Of a stretch of 48,213 bases of DNA, positions 9,746 to 20,807 are shown one piece after another. The stretch covers positions 294,791 through 343,003 of the forward strand of contig NW_008246073.1 of NCBI RefSeq assembly GCF_000281045.1. The letters run 5' to 3'. The stretch is from Saprolegnia diclina VS20. Its lineage: Eukaryota; Oomycota; Saprolegniomycetes; Saprolegniales; Saprolegniaceae. Both the position numbers and the translations under genes were made by a program. Every line of letters begins with the position of its first letter. Positions within the stretch are counted from its first letter, which is position 1. A model generated the notes under the pieces. It ran no database searches and had not been told where the DNA came from. It saw only the letters and a program-made list of their open reading frames with translations.

Positions 9746-12700
9746 ATGCGGCGCCCTTCCTGGACCACGCTCATCGCCACAAACGACTCGGTGCGCCAGC
9801 GCTGTCACATCCTGTCGCGTCACAAAGATCGCGTAGGCCTTGGCCTCCTAAGCGGTCTTGTCTGCGTCGGCGTCGCGCTTCAGGCCAACGAGCGCAACAA
9901 GGCGTCTCTTCTCGAGGCGGTGCCGAGCGCGACCGAGGCGGCGCGACCGGACGCCAACTGGAAGCAGACGCTCGAGCGCGTCGTGCCTGCGATCGGTACG
10001 CCGCCGCCTTGCCACCGTCGTGTCTCAACGTGCTCGTGTAGTCTCACTAAAGCTCAACTCGCCCAAGGTCGATGCATTGCTACTTGGGTCTATGCGTCGT
10101 CGTCTCATGCGTCGAGGTAGTCGTTTGACACGGAAACACCGGGCAACGGATGGGCCACGGGCTTTGTCGTCGACGCTGAGAAGGGCATCATCCTCACCAA
10201 CCGCCACGTCGTCGGCGCGGGTCCTGTCGTACGCACCTCGCTCTTGCGAATCGCTTCATCATGACGCTATGTTAGGACGCGGAAGCCATTTTCCAAAACA
10301 ACGAAGAGGTGCGCGTCGTTCCCATCTATCGCGATCCTGTCCACGACTTTGGCTTCTTCCGCTACGACCCCAAGGTACGTGATGACGGACCTGCTGTTTC
10401 TAGGCACGATTCGGCTAGGACGTCCGTCACATGGCGGTGCCGTCGCTTCGGCTCTGCCCCGAAAAGGCGACCGTCGGCACCGACATTCGCGTCGTCGGCA
10501 ACGACGCGGCCGAGAAGCTCGCCATCGCGTCGGGCACGCTCGCGCGTCTTGACCGCGAATGCCCCAACTACGGCTTCAACACGTACAACGACTTCAACAC
10601 GTTCTACTTCCAAGCTTCCTCCGGCACGAGCGGCGGCTCGTCCGGGTCGCCGGTGCTCAACGGCGACGGCGACGCGATCGGGTTGAACGCCGGTGGCAAG
10701 ATGGGCACGTCGGCGTCATACTACCTCCCGCTCGACCGGGTCAAGCGCGCGTTCGAGCTCCTCCAAGCCGGCGCCGACGTCCCGCGCGGCACGATCCAAA
10801 CTGTGTTTCAGCACAAGGTATCGTCCATGAAAATGGACAAGTTGTCATTTCTGTACATGCAGCCCTTTGACGAAGTGCGGCGGTTGGGGCTCCCGGCAGC
10901 GACCGAAGCGTCGGTGCGACAAGCGTTCCCGACGGCCAACGGCATGCTCGTGGTCGCCGAAGTCCTCCCGAGCAGCCCGTGCGGCGACAAGCTGCAGCCC
11001 GGCGACGTGCTTTTGCGCGTGAACGGCCAGCTCCTGCACGAGTTTGTGCCGCTTGAAAGCGTGCTTGACGACGCTGTCGACGCTTCGGTACGTCGTTCGA
11101 CAGTCGTGTACACCGGTTGACGTCCATGCAGGTCCGCCTCGAGCTGGACCGCGCCGGCGAGCTCATCACGGTTGACGTGCCGGTCCAGGACCTCCACGCG
11201 ATCACACCGTCGCGGTTTTTGGACGTCGGCGGCGCGACGATCAACCCGCTCTCGTACCAGCAGGCGCGCAACCACGTGCTCGCGCCGGGCGCGCCGTACG
11301 TGGCGGACCCAGGGTACTTTTTGCAGCGGTCGCGGATTCCCAAAGGCGCTCTGTTGCTGTCTGTCAACGGGACGCCGACGCCGACCCTCGACGCGCTCAA
11401 GGACGTGCTCTTGCTCTGCCCGGACAAAGCCCGGCTGGTTGTCAAGTACAAGCATTTGGCGAGCAAGGTCGAGAAGGTCGAGGTCGTGCACGTCGATCGC
11501 CGCTGGTTTCCATTCCAAGAGTACATTCGCAACGATACGACGGGCGCGTGGACTTGCACGAGCCTCGACGGCGCGCTGCCGCCGACGTCCGAGCCAGCGC
11601 CGGTTGGGTCGACGTCGATTTTGCCCGGGAAAAACTTTATTGAAGGGGCACTCGCGCCGTCGCTCGTCACGATCGAGTACGACCGACCGTTTTCCATCAA
11701 CAGCCAAAACATGGCCAACTACCGCGGCACCGTACGTCCATTCTACAATCGTTGTCGCAGTAACTCGGATCTGGGACTAGGGTCTCGTGCTCAGTGCGGA
11801 GAAGGGACTTGTTGTCGTCGACCGCAACACCGTCTCGGACCGCCTCGGAGATGTCATGGTGACGTTTGCGAACACGCTTGTCGTACCCGGGAAGGTCCGC
11901 TTTGTCCACCCGGTGCACAACTTTGCGATCGTCCAGTACAACCCGGCCCTCATTGGCGACACGCCCGTGCAGTCGGCGACCGTGTCGCGCACGCCGCTGC
12001 AGCCGTCCGACCCGGTCTGGCTCGTCGGGCTCATGAGCGGCGTACGACGTTTTCTTGACAACTTGACACATTGATACACTTCGATCGGGTAGATTGGCCG
12101 GAGCTCGTGGTCGGAGCTCGTGTCGCGCGAGACACTGGTCTCGAGCGTCAAGTGGATCGCACTGCCGATGCCCAACCCGCCGCGGTACCAGGAGCACAAC
12201 CTCGAGATGGTCGCGCTCCAGGACGTGGTCAACACGGAAGGCGGTGCGGTCTGCACGCCGTCGGGGGCTGTCTCTGCGTTTTGGGCGTCGTTTTCGTTTC
12301 AGCAGCAGCGCGGTCCGACCAAAGTCGAGTCGCAGTTTACGCGGGGCATTCCCATGGACATCATCTTGGACAGCGTCGCACCGCTGCTTCGCGGCGAGGC
12401 GTCGCCCAAGCTCTTTGACCTTGGCGTTGACTTCGAGCACATTAGCCTCGCCAAAGGCCGTGAACTCGGCATGGACGAAGCGACCGCGAAAGCGCTCGAG
12501 GGCCACGCGCCAGAGCGCCGCACCATCTTGTCGGTCGGGCGTCGCTGGGGCGGCACGGACGCCTCGGCCCAGTTGCGCAACGGCGATGTGCTCGTGGCTA
12601 TCGACGACCGCGTCGTCACGTCGTTCCGCGAAGTCGAGGTTGCTCGCGTTTCCGCGGCTTCTATCTGAGACCTATGACTCTAGATTGCGACGCAAAAGGA

Positions 12701-13191
12701 GTCGGTGCAAGCGACCATCGTGCGTCAGGGCAAGCGCATGGAGCTGACGCTCAAGACCGTCCACCTCGAGAGCTGGGAAGTCGACCGCATCGTGTTTTGG
12801 CAAGGCCTTCTTCTCCAAGTGCCGCCGCTCTCGGTGGCGTCGCAGCGCGAAATCTCGTCCCGCGACGGCGTCTACGTTTCGTGCCGGTACACGATTGTCT
12901 AACTTTTGGGTGCGTGTCTCAGCGAGGGTTAGGTATGCGGGGTCGCCGGCCGCGCGGTACGGTCCGCCGCCCACGAGCCGCATCTGCGAGCTCGACGGCG
13001 TCCCGATCTCCAACCTCGACGACTTTGTGCGCGTCGTGACAGCGAAATCAGCGACCGCCACTTCGATCCGCGTCAAGTACATGGATCTCGGCGGCAAAAT
13101 GCACCTGACGACGCTCAAGCTCGAGCCGACGTTCTGGCCGACGAGCCAACTCTCGTACCGCGACGGCGACTGGCAGCGCCAGAGTTTGTGA
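9746..13191 (+). CDS. Nma111/Deg7-type HtrA serine protease with PDZ domains
   Basis: Eleven exons give 991 residues, close to yeast Nma111. Introns: 9996-10041, 10068-10120, 10229-10275, 10375-10418, 10818-10862, 11088-11131, 11732-11780, 12042-12092, 12639-12683 and 12887-12932. The first protease domain carries the triad as His121 (LTNRHVV), Asp152 (YRDPVHDFG) and Ser236 (SGGSSGSPV). A PDZ region follows ([20 protein letters not shown]). A second, degenerate protease-like domain ([14 protein letters not shown], then [13 protein letters not shown]) lacks an obvious catalytic Ser. C-terminal PDZ-like modules end in the SPAARYG and [15 protein letters not shown] region. Family members act in nuclear or organellar protein quality control. 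The first 83 residues are Arg-rich with a hydrophobic segment ([16 protein letters not shown]), hinting at a targeting or anchor signal, but the start codon is not certain. Confidence 0.9.
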
Positions 13192-13268
13192 GACACTTTG
13201 GCACTCGTGCAACGATAACGCGGACAAGAACACAAGACACAGCAAAATGAGGCTCGTGGACCAATGGG

Positions 13269-15541
13269 TTACGGGGTCGCTGCCCACGCAATGGCATAGT
13301 CGTCGGCGTCACCGTCGTCGTCGTCGTACGCGTCGGTACGGGGCATGTAAAGAGGGGCCTGCAAGAGGGCGTATGCGCCCGCCTCGGATGCCTCTTGGAC
13401 TTGGATGGGTTCGTGGAAAAGGCAGCACAGCTTTTGCACCGTACCGACTTCGTCGGCGATTCGGCCGTCGTACAGTGTTTTGCAGTGCTGGATCTCGGCC
13501 AAAATGACTTGGCGCTGCGTGTCCAAGTCCAAGTCGAAAAAGGTCAGTGGCGCCGACGCGGGCGGTGCCGAGGGGACCACGGGGGTGGCGACCGCTGACA
13601 ATGGTCGCAGCACCCGGCGCACGCTTTGTTCGAGCACGTGGCGGACGTAGCTGGCAACGGCCCGGCGTGTCGCCCGCTGGCGGCGCTCTGCGTTCATCTC
13701 GTAGGCCATGGACGCCAGCCCCTCGTCGTCCATATCTGCAAGCTCGGCCTGCTGCCGCGGCGACGGCGGCTGGAACGGCGTCGCGCTTGGGCCTTTGGCC
13801 AGCACGTACACATCGGCTTCGTACGACGCGGCCAGGAGGTCCGAGCGGCGCTTGGCGGCGTGCAAGCTCACGTACGCATTGTCCACGTGGCCAGAGAGCG
13901 CGCTCTTGCGACGGAGCCGGAGCTCCGCCATGCCCATGTTCATCTGGCCTCGCTTGGCCTTGATGCGAGTGCTATGGTCGCGGTAGACGCAGTTGCCGCC
14001 GAGACCTTGGAGCACCTGGACGACCGCAGCCATGACGCGCTTCTCGAGGTTGGTCGCTGCAATGTGCGTCGCGATCGTCACGTCTTTCGGTACCCGGAGC
14101 GCCTCTGCGGTTTTGGAGATCGTGAGGAAGCTCTGCGCTTGCACCGAGCACGTCTGGTGGTGCGTGATCCACTCGGTCACGAGCGCCTTGTGCCGGTTCG
14201 ACGCCAGCGTCGCGAGGGCTGTCGCCAGCGTCGCGTTGCGCTGAGCGGCATCTATCGACGTGTGCACGAGACCGAGCTGGTCCGTCTCGAGCCGGAGCCA
14301 CGCAAAGGCCGCATACGCGATCGAGAGCATCTCGCACGCCATGCGAATGTGAAACACGCTGCCGGTGCGCGACTTGGCTTCAGCGATCGCCACCGAGGCT
14401 TGGCGCAGCGCCGTGTTGGCGGCGTGGGCTGCAAACGACTTGACCACGTGCTCGGGGGCCAGCGACAAGAGCACAAAGCTACGTTCCAACGTCGATTTGC
14501 GCGGATACATGGTGGATGGTACCGGTCGCGATCGCTTTGGCTCTGGGTCTCGTCCTCGGTGCGCGCGTAGCTCGTCTACCTGCCGCGTGACGACGACGAA
14601 GGTGGAATAGGACCACGAAGACCTGGTTTTTGATCTCAAAGAGCGTCTGGAAGTGACCGCACGCGCGCGCTAAGTCGACGACCGCATCGTCGTAAAATTG
14701 CAGCGTGACATTCTTGAGAAAGCACTGGATGTAGCGGTCGCCAAGGGCCCGCGCGCCAAAGCAGCGGTAGACCCAAGCCCTAGCATGGTCCGTTCGTAAT
14801 CATACTAGCTCCACTATGGAAACGTGGATGAATGGATGGAGGGACGTACGTCTCGGGATCGCCGATCGCCGCGTACTCGGCCGCGAGGCGCGCGACGGTG
14901 AGGCACGCCGTGTTAAAGTCGTCGTCCGAGAGAGAGCTCTTGAGTGTTTTGCCCGTCTTTTCATGCTTGGAAAGCTGACTCGCGAGTCCGTCCACTTGCA
15001 TTTTGGCCAAGGCAAATTGCCGCGTGTGCTTGCGGTCCATCGTGGCAATCGACGGGATGTATTTGGGGCGGTCCTTGGCGAGCGGCAACGACCATGCTTG
15101 CTTGGCGCGCGGTGACGTGGGGGATGTCGCTTCTGCATGAGGTTTGGGCTTGGGTGGGGACCTCGGCTTTTGTGGGGACCTTGGCTTGGTCGGTGACCGG
15201 GGGGCCGTGATGGACAACGTGTCAAACTGGATCTTCTTTGGCGGACTCGTGAGTGGCGTTGGAAGGCGCGGCGACGGCCGCGACGGCAGCGCGGGTCCAT
15301 GGCTCGTACGCTGCGAAATGATCTTTGGGAAAGGCTGCGCATATGGGCACGGCCGGTTTGCGTTCTGCTTGAGAACTTGGTAGGATTGCGGGTCAGCGAT
15401 ATCATAGTCGTAGCGAATGCTGTCAAGCACCACACGGTGGTCCAATACAGACGCCGCCCCGAGCTTGACAGCATTCCACTTGACTTGGCCGCCGCCCGAG
15501 TTGCCGACCAGCGCGACGGCCGACGGCTTGCGCTGGGTCAT
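13269..15541 (-). CDS. Hypothetical protein, Pro/Ser-rich N-terminus and helical C-terminal region
   Basis: Three exons (15541-14850, 14779-14623, 14579-13269) join to 719 residues. The introns are 70 and 43 bp, and both joins are in frame. The start is the first ATG of the frame (MTQRKPSAVALVGNSGGG). Residues about 60-130 are rich in SPxK/PKPRSP motifs, possible kinase or SH3/WW sites. A helical part follows (AWVYRCFGARALGDRYIQCF, then DLARACGHFQTLFEIKNQ), and then a long, mostly helical Ala/Arg-rich region. The tail has an Asp run. I do not recognise the family and assign no function. The opposite strand has long open frames caused by codon bias only. Confidence 0.7.
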
Positions 15542-15632
15542 GTTGCCTTTTGTTCTATATTGAGCGGCGACCAATCACGGCGCACCAACGAACCGTCGCT
15601 GCCCAATCGGCATCAAGCAAAAAGTATCTTGC

Positions 15633-15983
15633 ATGGCGTGCACGTCGTGCGACGCATTGCGCAGCGCGCTGGTGCACTCCAAGACCGCGCTGGCGGCGAC
15701 AACCTCTGAGCTCGCGGCGCTTCGGGTTCACACCGAACAGCGTCTGCCCGATCTGGGCGCCTACCGCCTGTACGTTGTCCACGCCCGCAGCCAAGTGCGC
15801 GCGTTGCAAGCGCAGCTAGATGCGGAGCGCGCGCTCTCAGACGAGCTGCGTCGTGAGCTCGTGACGTACAAAGCTGCTTCGTTGGCACCGATCGAGACGC
15901 GCCCACGGCACGACTCGTTGCTCTCGTCCGTCGCGGCGCTCGAAGCGACCATTGCTTCGATGGCGTCCGACCACAAACCGTAA
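15633..15983 (+). CDS. Small coiled-coil hypothetical protein
   Basis: A single-exon ORF of 116 residues starting at ATG 15633, 91 bp from the divergent gene on the minus strand. It begins MACTSCDALRSALVHSK and continues with heptad-like Leu/Ala spacing (RSQVRALQAQLDAERALSDE), which predicts a coiled coil. There is no signal peptide or membrane segment. The composition is normal for coding DNA here and the ORF occupies its own slot between two genes, so it is probably real. No family is recognised. Confidence 0.55.
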   Translation: MACTSCDALRSALVHSKTALAATTSELAALRVHTEQRLPDLGAYRLYVVHARSQVRALQAQLDAERALSDELRRELVTYKAASLAPIETRPRHDSLLSSVAALEATIASMASDHKP

Positions 15984-16085
15984 CGACAACATATTGTCCT
16001 ATAAAATACACAAAGATTACGTGGTGCGTATTTTTAGCGCTGGGCAATGTTTTAATTAGACGGTGTGAAACTTCTTTCCCAGAGG

Positions 16086-18104
16086 ATGGCGCGTCGCACG
16101 TGGCTGCCACTGGCGGTCGTCGCGGCGGCCGTGAGTGCCGATCTCCTCCTCGGCGTCCTCGTGCCGTCGCTGAGCGACACGCAGCTGCAAAACGCAGTGC
16201 ACAGCGCTATCGCAGACGCAAGTGCTGCATTCCTCTTCAACCAGTCAGTGACGCCCATATTCCTCGAGACGCGCTGCTCGGACGCGGGTGCGCTCGCCGC
16301 GTGGCGCCATCTGCCCAACGTCAGCGCCATTTTGGGGCCGATTTGTGCGGCGTCGTCGTGCGCGCTCGTCGACTCCCTCCTCCAGCTCGAGCGCCCGGCG
16401 GTCGTGCATGTCAACTACGGCTGTAGCAGCTATTCCTGTGCGTCTGGTGCCAGTGCGACAACGTTGCAGATCGCACCGAGCGATGAGCACAAGCTCCGCG
16501 CCGTGGCCGCGCTTGCATCCCACTATGGTCAGTCGAGTGCAGAGATCGCGTACGTCATTTCGACGTCCAGCTCGTTTTATCCGCTGTTGCCGCTCTTGTT
16601 GAATGCCAGTGCGGGGACGGCGAGCCTGCTCTACGTGTACGACACCCCGTCGTCGCTCAGCAGCGTCTTGACGCTCGTGCAAACGACGCAGCCCCAGCTG
16701 TCGATGCTGGTTTTTGACGGCGCCGAAACGTCACCAGCGTCCAACGTCGCGTTTGTTGCGGCCGCCAACACCATCTTTGCCGCTACCGTCGGTCTCGTCT
16801 TTGTGGGCTTGAGCATCGACGTCAAGATGCTCAAAATGGTGTCACCAACGCCCTTGACCATCACCGTGCTCTCCATATCGATGCCCTCTTTGAATATTGC
16901 GACTAGTAACGTTTCTCTCGGGCCGCCATTGTCGTGGTCATCCGCCTCGATCGCGACCTCATCGACAACCTCAACAGTCAATCTCTTGTTCGACGCCACA
17001 TACGCGTACCTGCGGTACCAAGCCAATAATGACGTGTCGTCGTCCGCGCCGTTTCTCGGTCGGACAGGCCTCGTGACGTATTTACCCGGCACATACATGC
17101 GAACCCCGGCTTTTGACCTGCACGTGCTCGTCGCTAGCACGCTCGCGACGGTCGGCAACTTTAGCTACCAAAAAACATCCGGAAGTATGGTCTACACGCC
17201 GATTTCAATCAACTTCAACTGGGCGCCCGTCACATGGTCCGCGACAAATTCGTCGTCGCTCTTGCCGTACGGCCCCGCAGTGCTCGGCGTGATTTGCATT
17301 CTGAGTGCGTGCAGCTTTATCTTGCTCGTGCGCATGTTCTTCTCGCAGAGCTGCCTCGCCGCGCGCGTCTTTACGGGCTTTTCCAAGCAGGAAAAAAGCG
17401 GAATCGAAGACCCGACGCAGACGCAAATGGTGGTCACGAACCTCGAGAAGCGCGCGGCCGAGCGCCGCGTCCAGCTCGTGCTCGGCCTCCAAACGCTGCT
17501 GGACATGACACAGCTCATTACGGAGCTAATTGCGTACTTTGTCTACGTCATGGTGTACGACACCAATGTCGTGCGCATCGCGCTCTACTCGATAGGCCTC
17601 GGCGTCGAACTCGCGTCGCTCCCGTCGCTCCTCATGCTGCGCGTGCCCATCTTTTTCCGCCACTCGCCGTGGGCGTGGGTGCTCAACACGATCAAAATCA
17701 AGCCGACCGAGACCGGGCCGGCGCTCGGCCCCGGCGAGCCGTCCGTCATGATCCGAAAGCACGTTCATGGACGGCAGAGCATGGTCACGACACTGGTCGC
17801 GCTCCAAGTGTCGCTGGGGCATTTGCAGCAAGAGCATCTCGAGGTGGCCAACTCGCTCCTCCGCCTCTGGCTCCAGGAAGTCCCGCTGCTCTGCCTCAAC
17901 ATTTACTATGTGTTTGCGTTCGACAGCAGCGTGCAGTACCGCACGTCGATCGTCGTCGCTTGCTGCGTCGACTTTGTCGCGCTCGGGTTCAAGACGCACC
18001 TCGTTCACCGCCTCACCGAGCTCTACGTGGCACAACGCGGCGTGCACTTTGACATTCAAATGGCCAAGCTCGAGTCCAAACAGCGCCGGTCGTCGTATAC
18101 TTAG
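16086..18104 (+). CDS. Receptor-like membrane protein with extracellular binding-domain-like region
   Basis: A single exon of 672 residues. The ATG at 16086 directly precedes a signal-peptide-like segment (MARRTWLPLAVVAAAVSA). The next roughly 380 residues resemble a periplasmic-binding/ANF-receptor fold: a paired-Cys start, LPNVSAILGPICAASSCA, alternating beta/alpha stretches, and VGLVFVGLSIDVKMLKM. There are several N-glycosylation sequons. A hydrophobic helix follows (YGPAVLGVICILSACSFILL), then a cytoplasmic linker (TNLEKRAAERRVQLVLGLQ) and three or four further membrane segments in the last 200 residues. The order, extracellular ligand domain then a membrane module, recalls family C GPCRs, but I cannot show seven helices or a known class. 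The ligand is unknown. Confidence 0.7.
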   Translation: MARRTWLPLAVVAAAVSADLLLGVLVPSLSDTQLQNAVHSAIADASAAFLFNQSVTPIFLETRCSDAGALAAWRHLPNVSAILGPICAASSCALVDSLLQLERPAVVHVNYGCSSYSCASGASATTLQIAPSDEHKLRAVAALASHYGQSSAEIAYVISTSSSFYPLLPLLLNASAGTASLLYVYDTPSSLSSVLTLVQTTQPQLSMLVFDGAETSPASNVAFVAAANTIFAATVGLVFVGLSIDVKMLKMVSPTPLTITVLSISMPSLNIATSNVSLGPPLSWSSASIATSSTTSTVNLLFDATYAYLRYQANNDVSSSAPFLGRTGLVTYLPGTYMRTPAFDLHVLVASTLATVGNFSYQKTSGSMVYTPISINFNWAPVTWSATNSSSLLPYGPAVLGVICILSACSFILLVRMFFSQSCLAARVFTGFSKQEKSGIEDPTQTQMVVTNLEKRAAERRVQLVLGLQTLLDMTQLITELIAYFVYVMVYDTNVVRIALYSIGLGVELASLPSLLMLRVPIFFRHSPWAWVLNTIKIKPTETGPALGPGEPSVMIRKHVHGRQSMVTTLVALQVSLGHLQQEHLEVANSLLRLWLQEVPLLCLNIYYVFAFDSSVQYRTSIVVACCVDFVALGFKTHLVHRLTELYVAQRGVHFDIQMAKLESKQRRSSYT

Positions 18105-18137
18105 TCGTCCTATTTCGCGTTGTCAACATTCGGTTTG

Positions 18138-18311
18138 TCAAGAAAATATTGTCTCTAGTCCACTCGTATCGTCGAGGCGAGTGAGCAGACTGCAGTCGTA
18201 GGTGTAGGGTCCGTTGAGCGTTTCATCCGTGACGTGGCAGCACGAGCGTCCGAGGTTTTGGCGGCACTCGCGAAATCGAGGACCGCGGCGCAACAGTGTC
18301 TGAGCAGGCAT
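18138..18311 (-). CDS. Small cysteine-containing ORF (57 aa), possible gene remnant
   Basis: ATG at 18311 to TGA at 18138. The product contains RECRQNLGRSCCHVTDET and GPYTYDCSLLTRLD, with four cysteines and a composition that looks protein-like. An acceptor-like CTCAG lies just inside its start, so it could instead be the last exon of a decayed gene. No signal peptide and no recognised family. Weak call. Confidence 0.25.
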   Translation of the reverse strand: MPAQTLLRRGPRFRECRQNLGRSCCHVTDETLNGPYTYDCSLLTRLDDTSGLETIFS

Positions 18312-19190
18312 ACGACAAGCGAGAGATGTACGGAATCATGCCCTCGCACCGTCAAGGTCGCTAACCTCCATGCAGAATGTATGGCGCACGTTGGTTGGCC
18401 AATAATGTCATGCAGTGCCATGACGACTCATCGTGCCGGACCCCGTCGACAGGGTTGCATCATGATTTCAACCCCGTACGCAAACGTACGACGACCTGCA
18501 CCAAGGACTGACATTTTTGTTCACGAAACAGCGCGCTTGCTCGTCTCTGTCGCAGATCCCACAGCCTTTTGCGGAATATTATCGCATCCAGACAAGCCGT
18601 CCGCGGATGATTCCTAAACTATGTGCTTGTCCTACCGGCACTGGCTAGCCTCGAGAGCATGTATGTACTTGAACCATTCGCCACGAGCGGCTGCTATCGA
18701 CCTGCACTCTGGGTTGTGGACATTTCTGTCACACAGTACACGTGTACTCACACATAGCGCCCTCTCATCTGCCCTCTCATCATCATCACGATCTCCTACT
18801 GCGTAGTATTGCGCTCGCACAACCGTACGTCAACTGGAAGATACATGCATCTGGCATCTCGCCAATCTTGTCGCCACGAAGGATCTCCTCCTTCGGATGG
18901 CGTCAACAAAGGACGATTCCGAAATAGTTGAAATAATTTCATTTCAACAATTCCGAAAAGCAAACATGTACATCACGGTAAATAGTCGGTGAGCGACGGC
19001 TGCGACACGACTTGTTCATGGCGCCGAGCGACTTCGCGCATGTTGACTTTCGGGGCGCTTCGCGTGATCGACACGCTTGTGGCGGCGACCGGCTTGCGTC
19101 ATCCGATTCAACATAGGTGTCGCAGTCGGCGTTGTGATTGGGTACGATACATGAGAACGCTTGTGATTGGCCAACGCACTGCTGGCCAGC
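18312..19190. other. Gene-poor stretch
   Basis: Roughly 880 bp between the receptor-like gene and the zinc-finger gene. Only short frames with non-biased composition are present. I see no RNA gene or repeat. Confidence 0.5.
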
Positions 19191-19225
19191 ATCCGGATAC
19201 CATGGACGCAACGCGCCCGGATACG
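19191..19225 (+). promoter_or_regulatory. CCGGATAC motifs upstream of the triple zinc-finger gene
   Basis: ATCCGGATAC at 19191-19200 and CCCGGATACG at 19216-19225, about 30-65 bp before the ATG at 19256. They share the core seen near five other gene starts in this window. Confidence 0.35.
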
Positions 19226-19255
19226 ATATTTTGGTTTTTATTCCGCCGAACACGC

Positions 19256-20541
19256 ATGACGGCCTCCCAGCGCCGCCTCTCGCGCATGTCGATCACGATC
19301 CCGCCGCCGGTGCTGTCGCCGACGCGCGACTCGGAGCTCTCGACCCGCTTTTCCTCCGGTCGGCTCTCGACGCTCTCGGCCAAGGACGCGTCCGACGACG
19401 ACGTCGCCAAGGCCTGTGCCACGTGCCACGAAAAGTTTACCGTGTTTCGCCACCGCTACGCCTGCCACGTACGCTCGTCTGCTTATATCAACGGTCCATC
19501 ATCTCATACATTTGTGTCTAGTACTGCAGCCTTGTCGTCTGCCGCAAGTGCTCGATCGCGCTCCGCGACGTGGGCGCTGACGCGGTCTTGCTGCCAACGC
19601 CGACGATCTCGGAAGCCGACGACGACCGCCACCACTCGGCGCCGAACGTCTTGTCACCGCCCATGTCCCCGCACTCGGCGAGCGACACGTCGCATGACTC
19701 GGCGCTCCTCTCCATGTCGTCGCGCTACAGCACGTCGTCAAACCCGTCGCCGTCCGGCCATCACCGGCTCCGCGAACGCTGCTGCAAGGGCTGCTCGGTC
19801 TTTACGTCGACGTCCAAGCCATCGAAAGAATGCCAGCTCTGCCACGACCCACTCACGCTCTTGAAGAAGAAGACCAAGTGCGCGATTTGCCAGCGATTCG
19901 CCTGCAAAAAATGCGGCGACGACGTCGACCCGACCGCATATGACCTCACGCCCGACGACCTCCCGCCGTCGTCGACCGCGTCGACCAAGAAGAGCAAGAA
20001 GGCGACCAAGGCGGAGCCCATCACTGCGTGGGTCTGCACCGAGTGCACTTCGGGGCACAACGCCGCAAAGGAACGGCGTCTGGCGCACTGCCACGTATGC
20101 AAATCGAAGTTTCACCACTTTCAGCGCAAGTGCACATGCCATGCGTGCAAGCAGCTCATGTGCCTCCAGTGCTCGTTTGTGCTCGACGGCCCACTCGCCC
20201 CCGCCCCCGAGGCCACCGGTTCGATCCTCCACGACGTCCGCGAGTGCAAGCCGTGCCATGAAAAAGCGCTTGGTATCAAGCACGCCGCCATGGCCCGAAG
20301 CGTCCCCACGTCGTCGTCGGCGCTTGGCGTCTCGCTCCAGTCAGCCTTTGAGTTTACAAAGGCGGCTAGGTCGTCGGCCCTCGGCGGCACGCTGCACACC
20401 TTTGAGCGCAACTGCGCGATCGTGCTCATGCTCATCGGGTCTGTCACGGTCGTTCTCGCACTCCTTGTCGCGTACTACGTCTGCTTTGCCGCCGTGGTCC
20501 CGGAAGAATGGGTCCTCAGCCACTACGCCCACGAGCCATGA
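19256..20541 (+). CDS. Tail-anchored protein with three FYVE-like zinc fingers
   Basis: Exons 19256-19468 and 19522-20541 (intron 53 bp) encode 410 residues. There are three successive treble-clef-like units, each with four CxxC pairs. The first is C54/C57, C70/C73, C78/C81 and C158/C161, with FRHRYACHYCSLVVCRKCS close to the FYVE core. The second is C175/C178, C191/C194, C199/C202 and C243/C246. The third is C261/C264, C277/C280, C285/C288 and C313/C316. A Ser/Pro-rich insert splits the first unit. Near the C-terminus (about 371-398) is a single hydrophobic helix (IVLMLIGSVTVVLALLVAYY), so the fingers should face the cytosol from a membrane. FYVE domains usually bind PI3P, but the basic RR/KHHCR motif is only partly kept, so lipid binding is uncertain. 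Confidence 0.75.
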
Positions 20542-20807
20542 TTATCTATATTAACAAACTAGGCAATAGACATTCGATTTACTATTTAGTTAGTGCGCGC
20601 TACCGTGTAGACCCAGCGATGACCGTTGCTCTCAAGGTCGTACGTGTATCTCGCACACGCCATCGGCCCGGACGAGAGCGCGTCCAGTGTTCGGGCGACG
20701 GCCTACGCAACGCGTCAGCCTGTTGACACGAGAATGCGCATGCATACCAACGCCACGTCATCGATGCGGGTCGACGGGTGCACGTAACTAGACGTATCAA
20801 GTTGATA

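Noticed and set aside
13626-14570. A 314-codon plus-strand frame opposite the 719-aa orphan gene
   Set aside because: The minus-strand frame splices cleanly across two introns and has more protein-like composition; the plus frame is Arg/His-rich.
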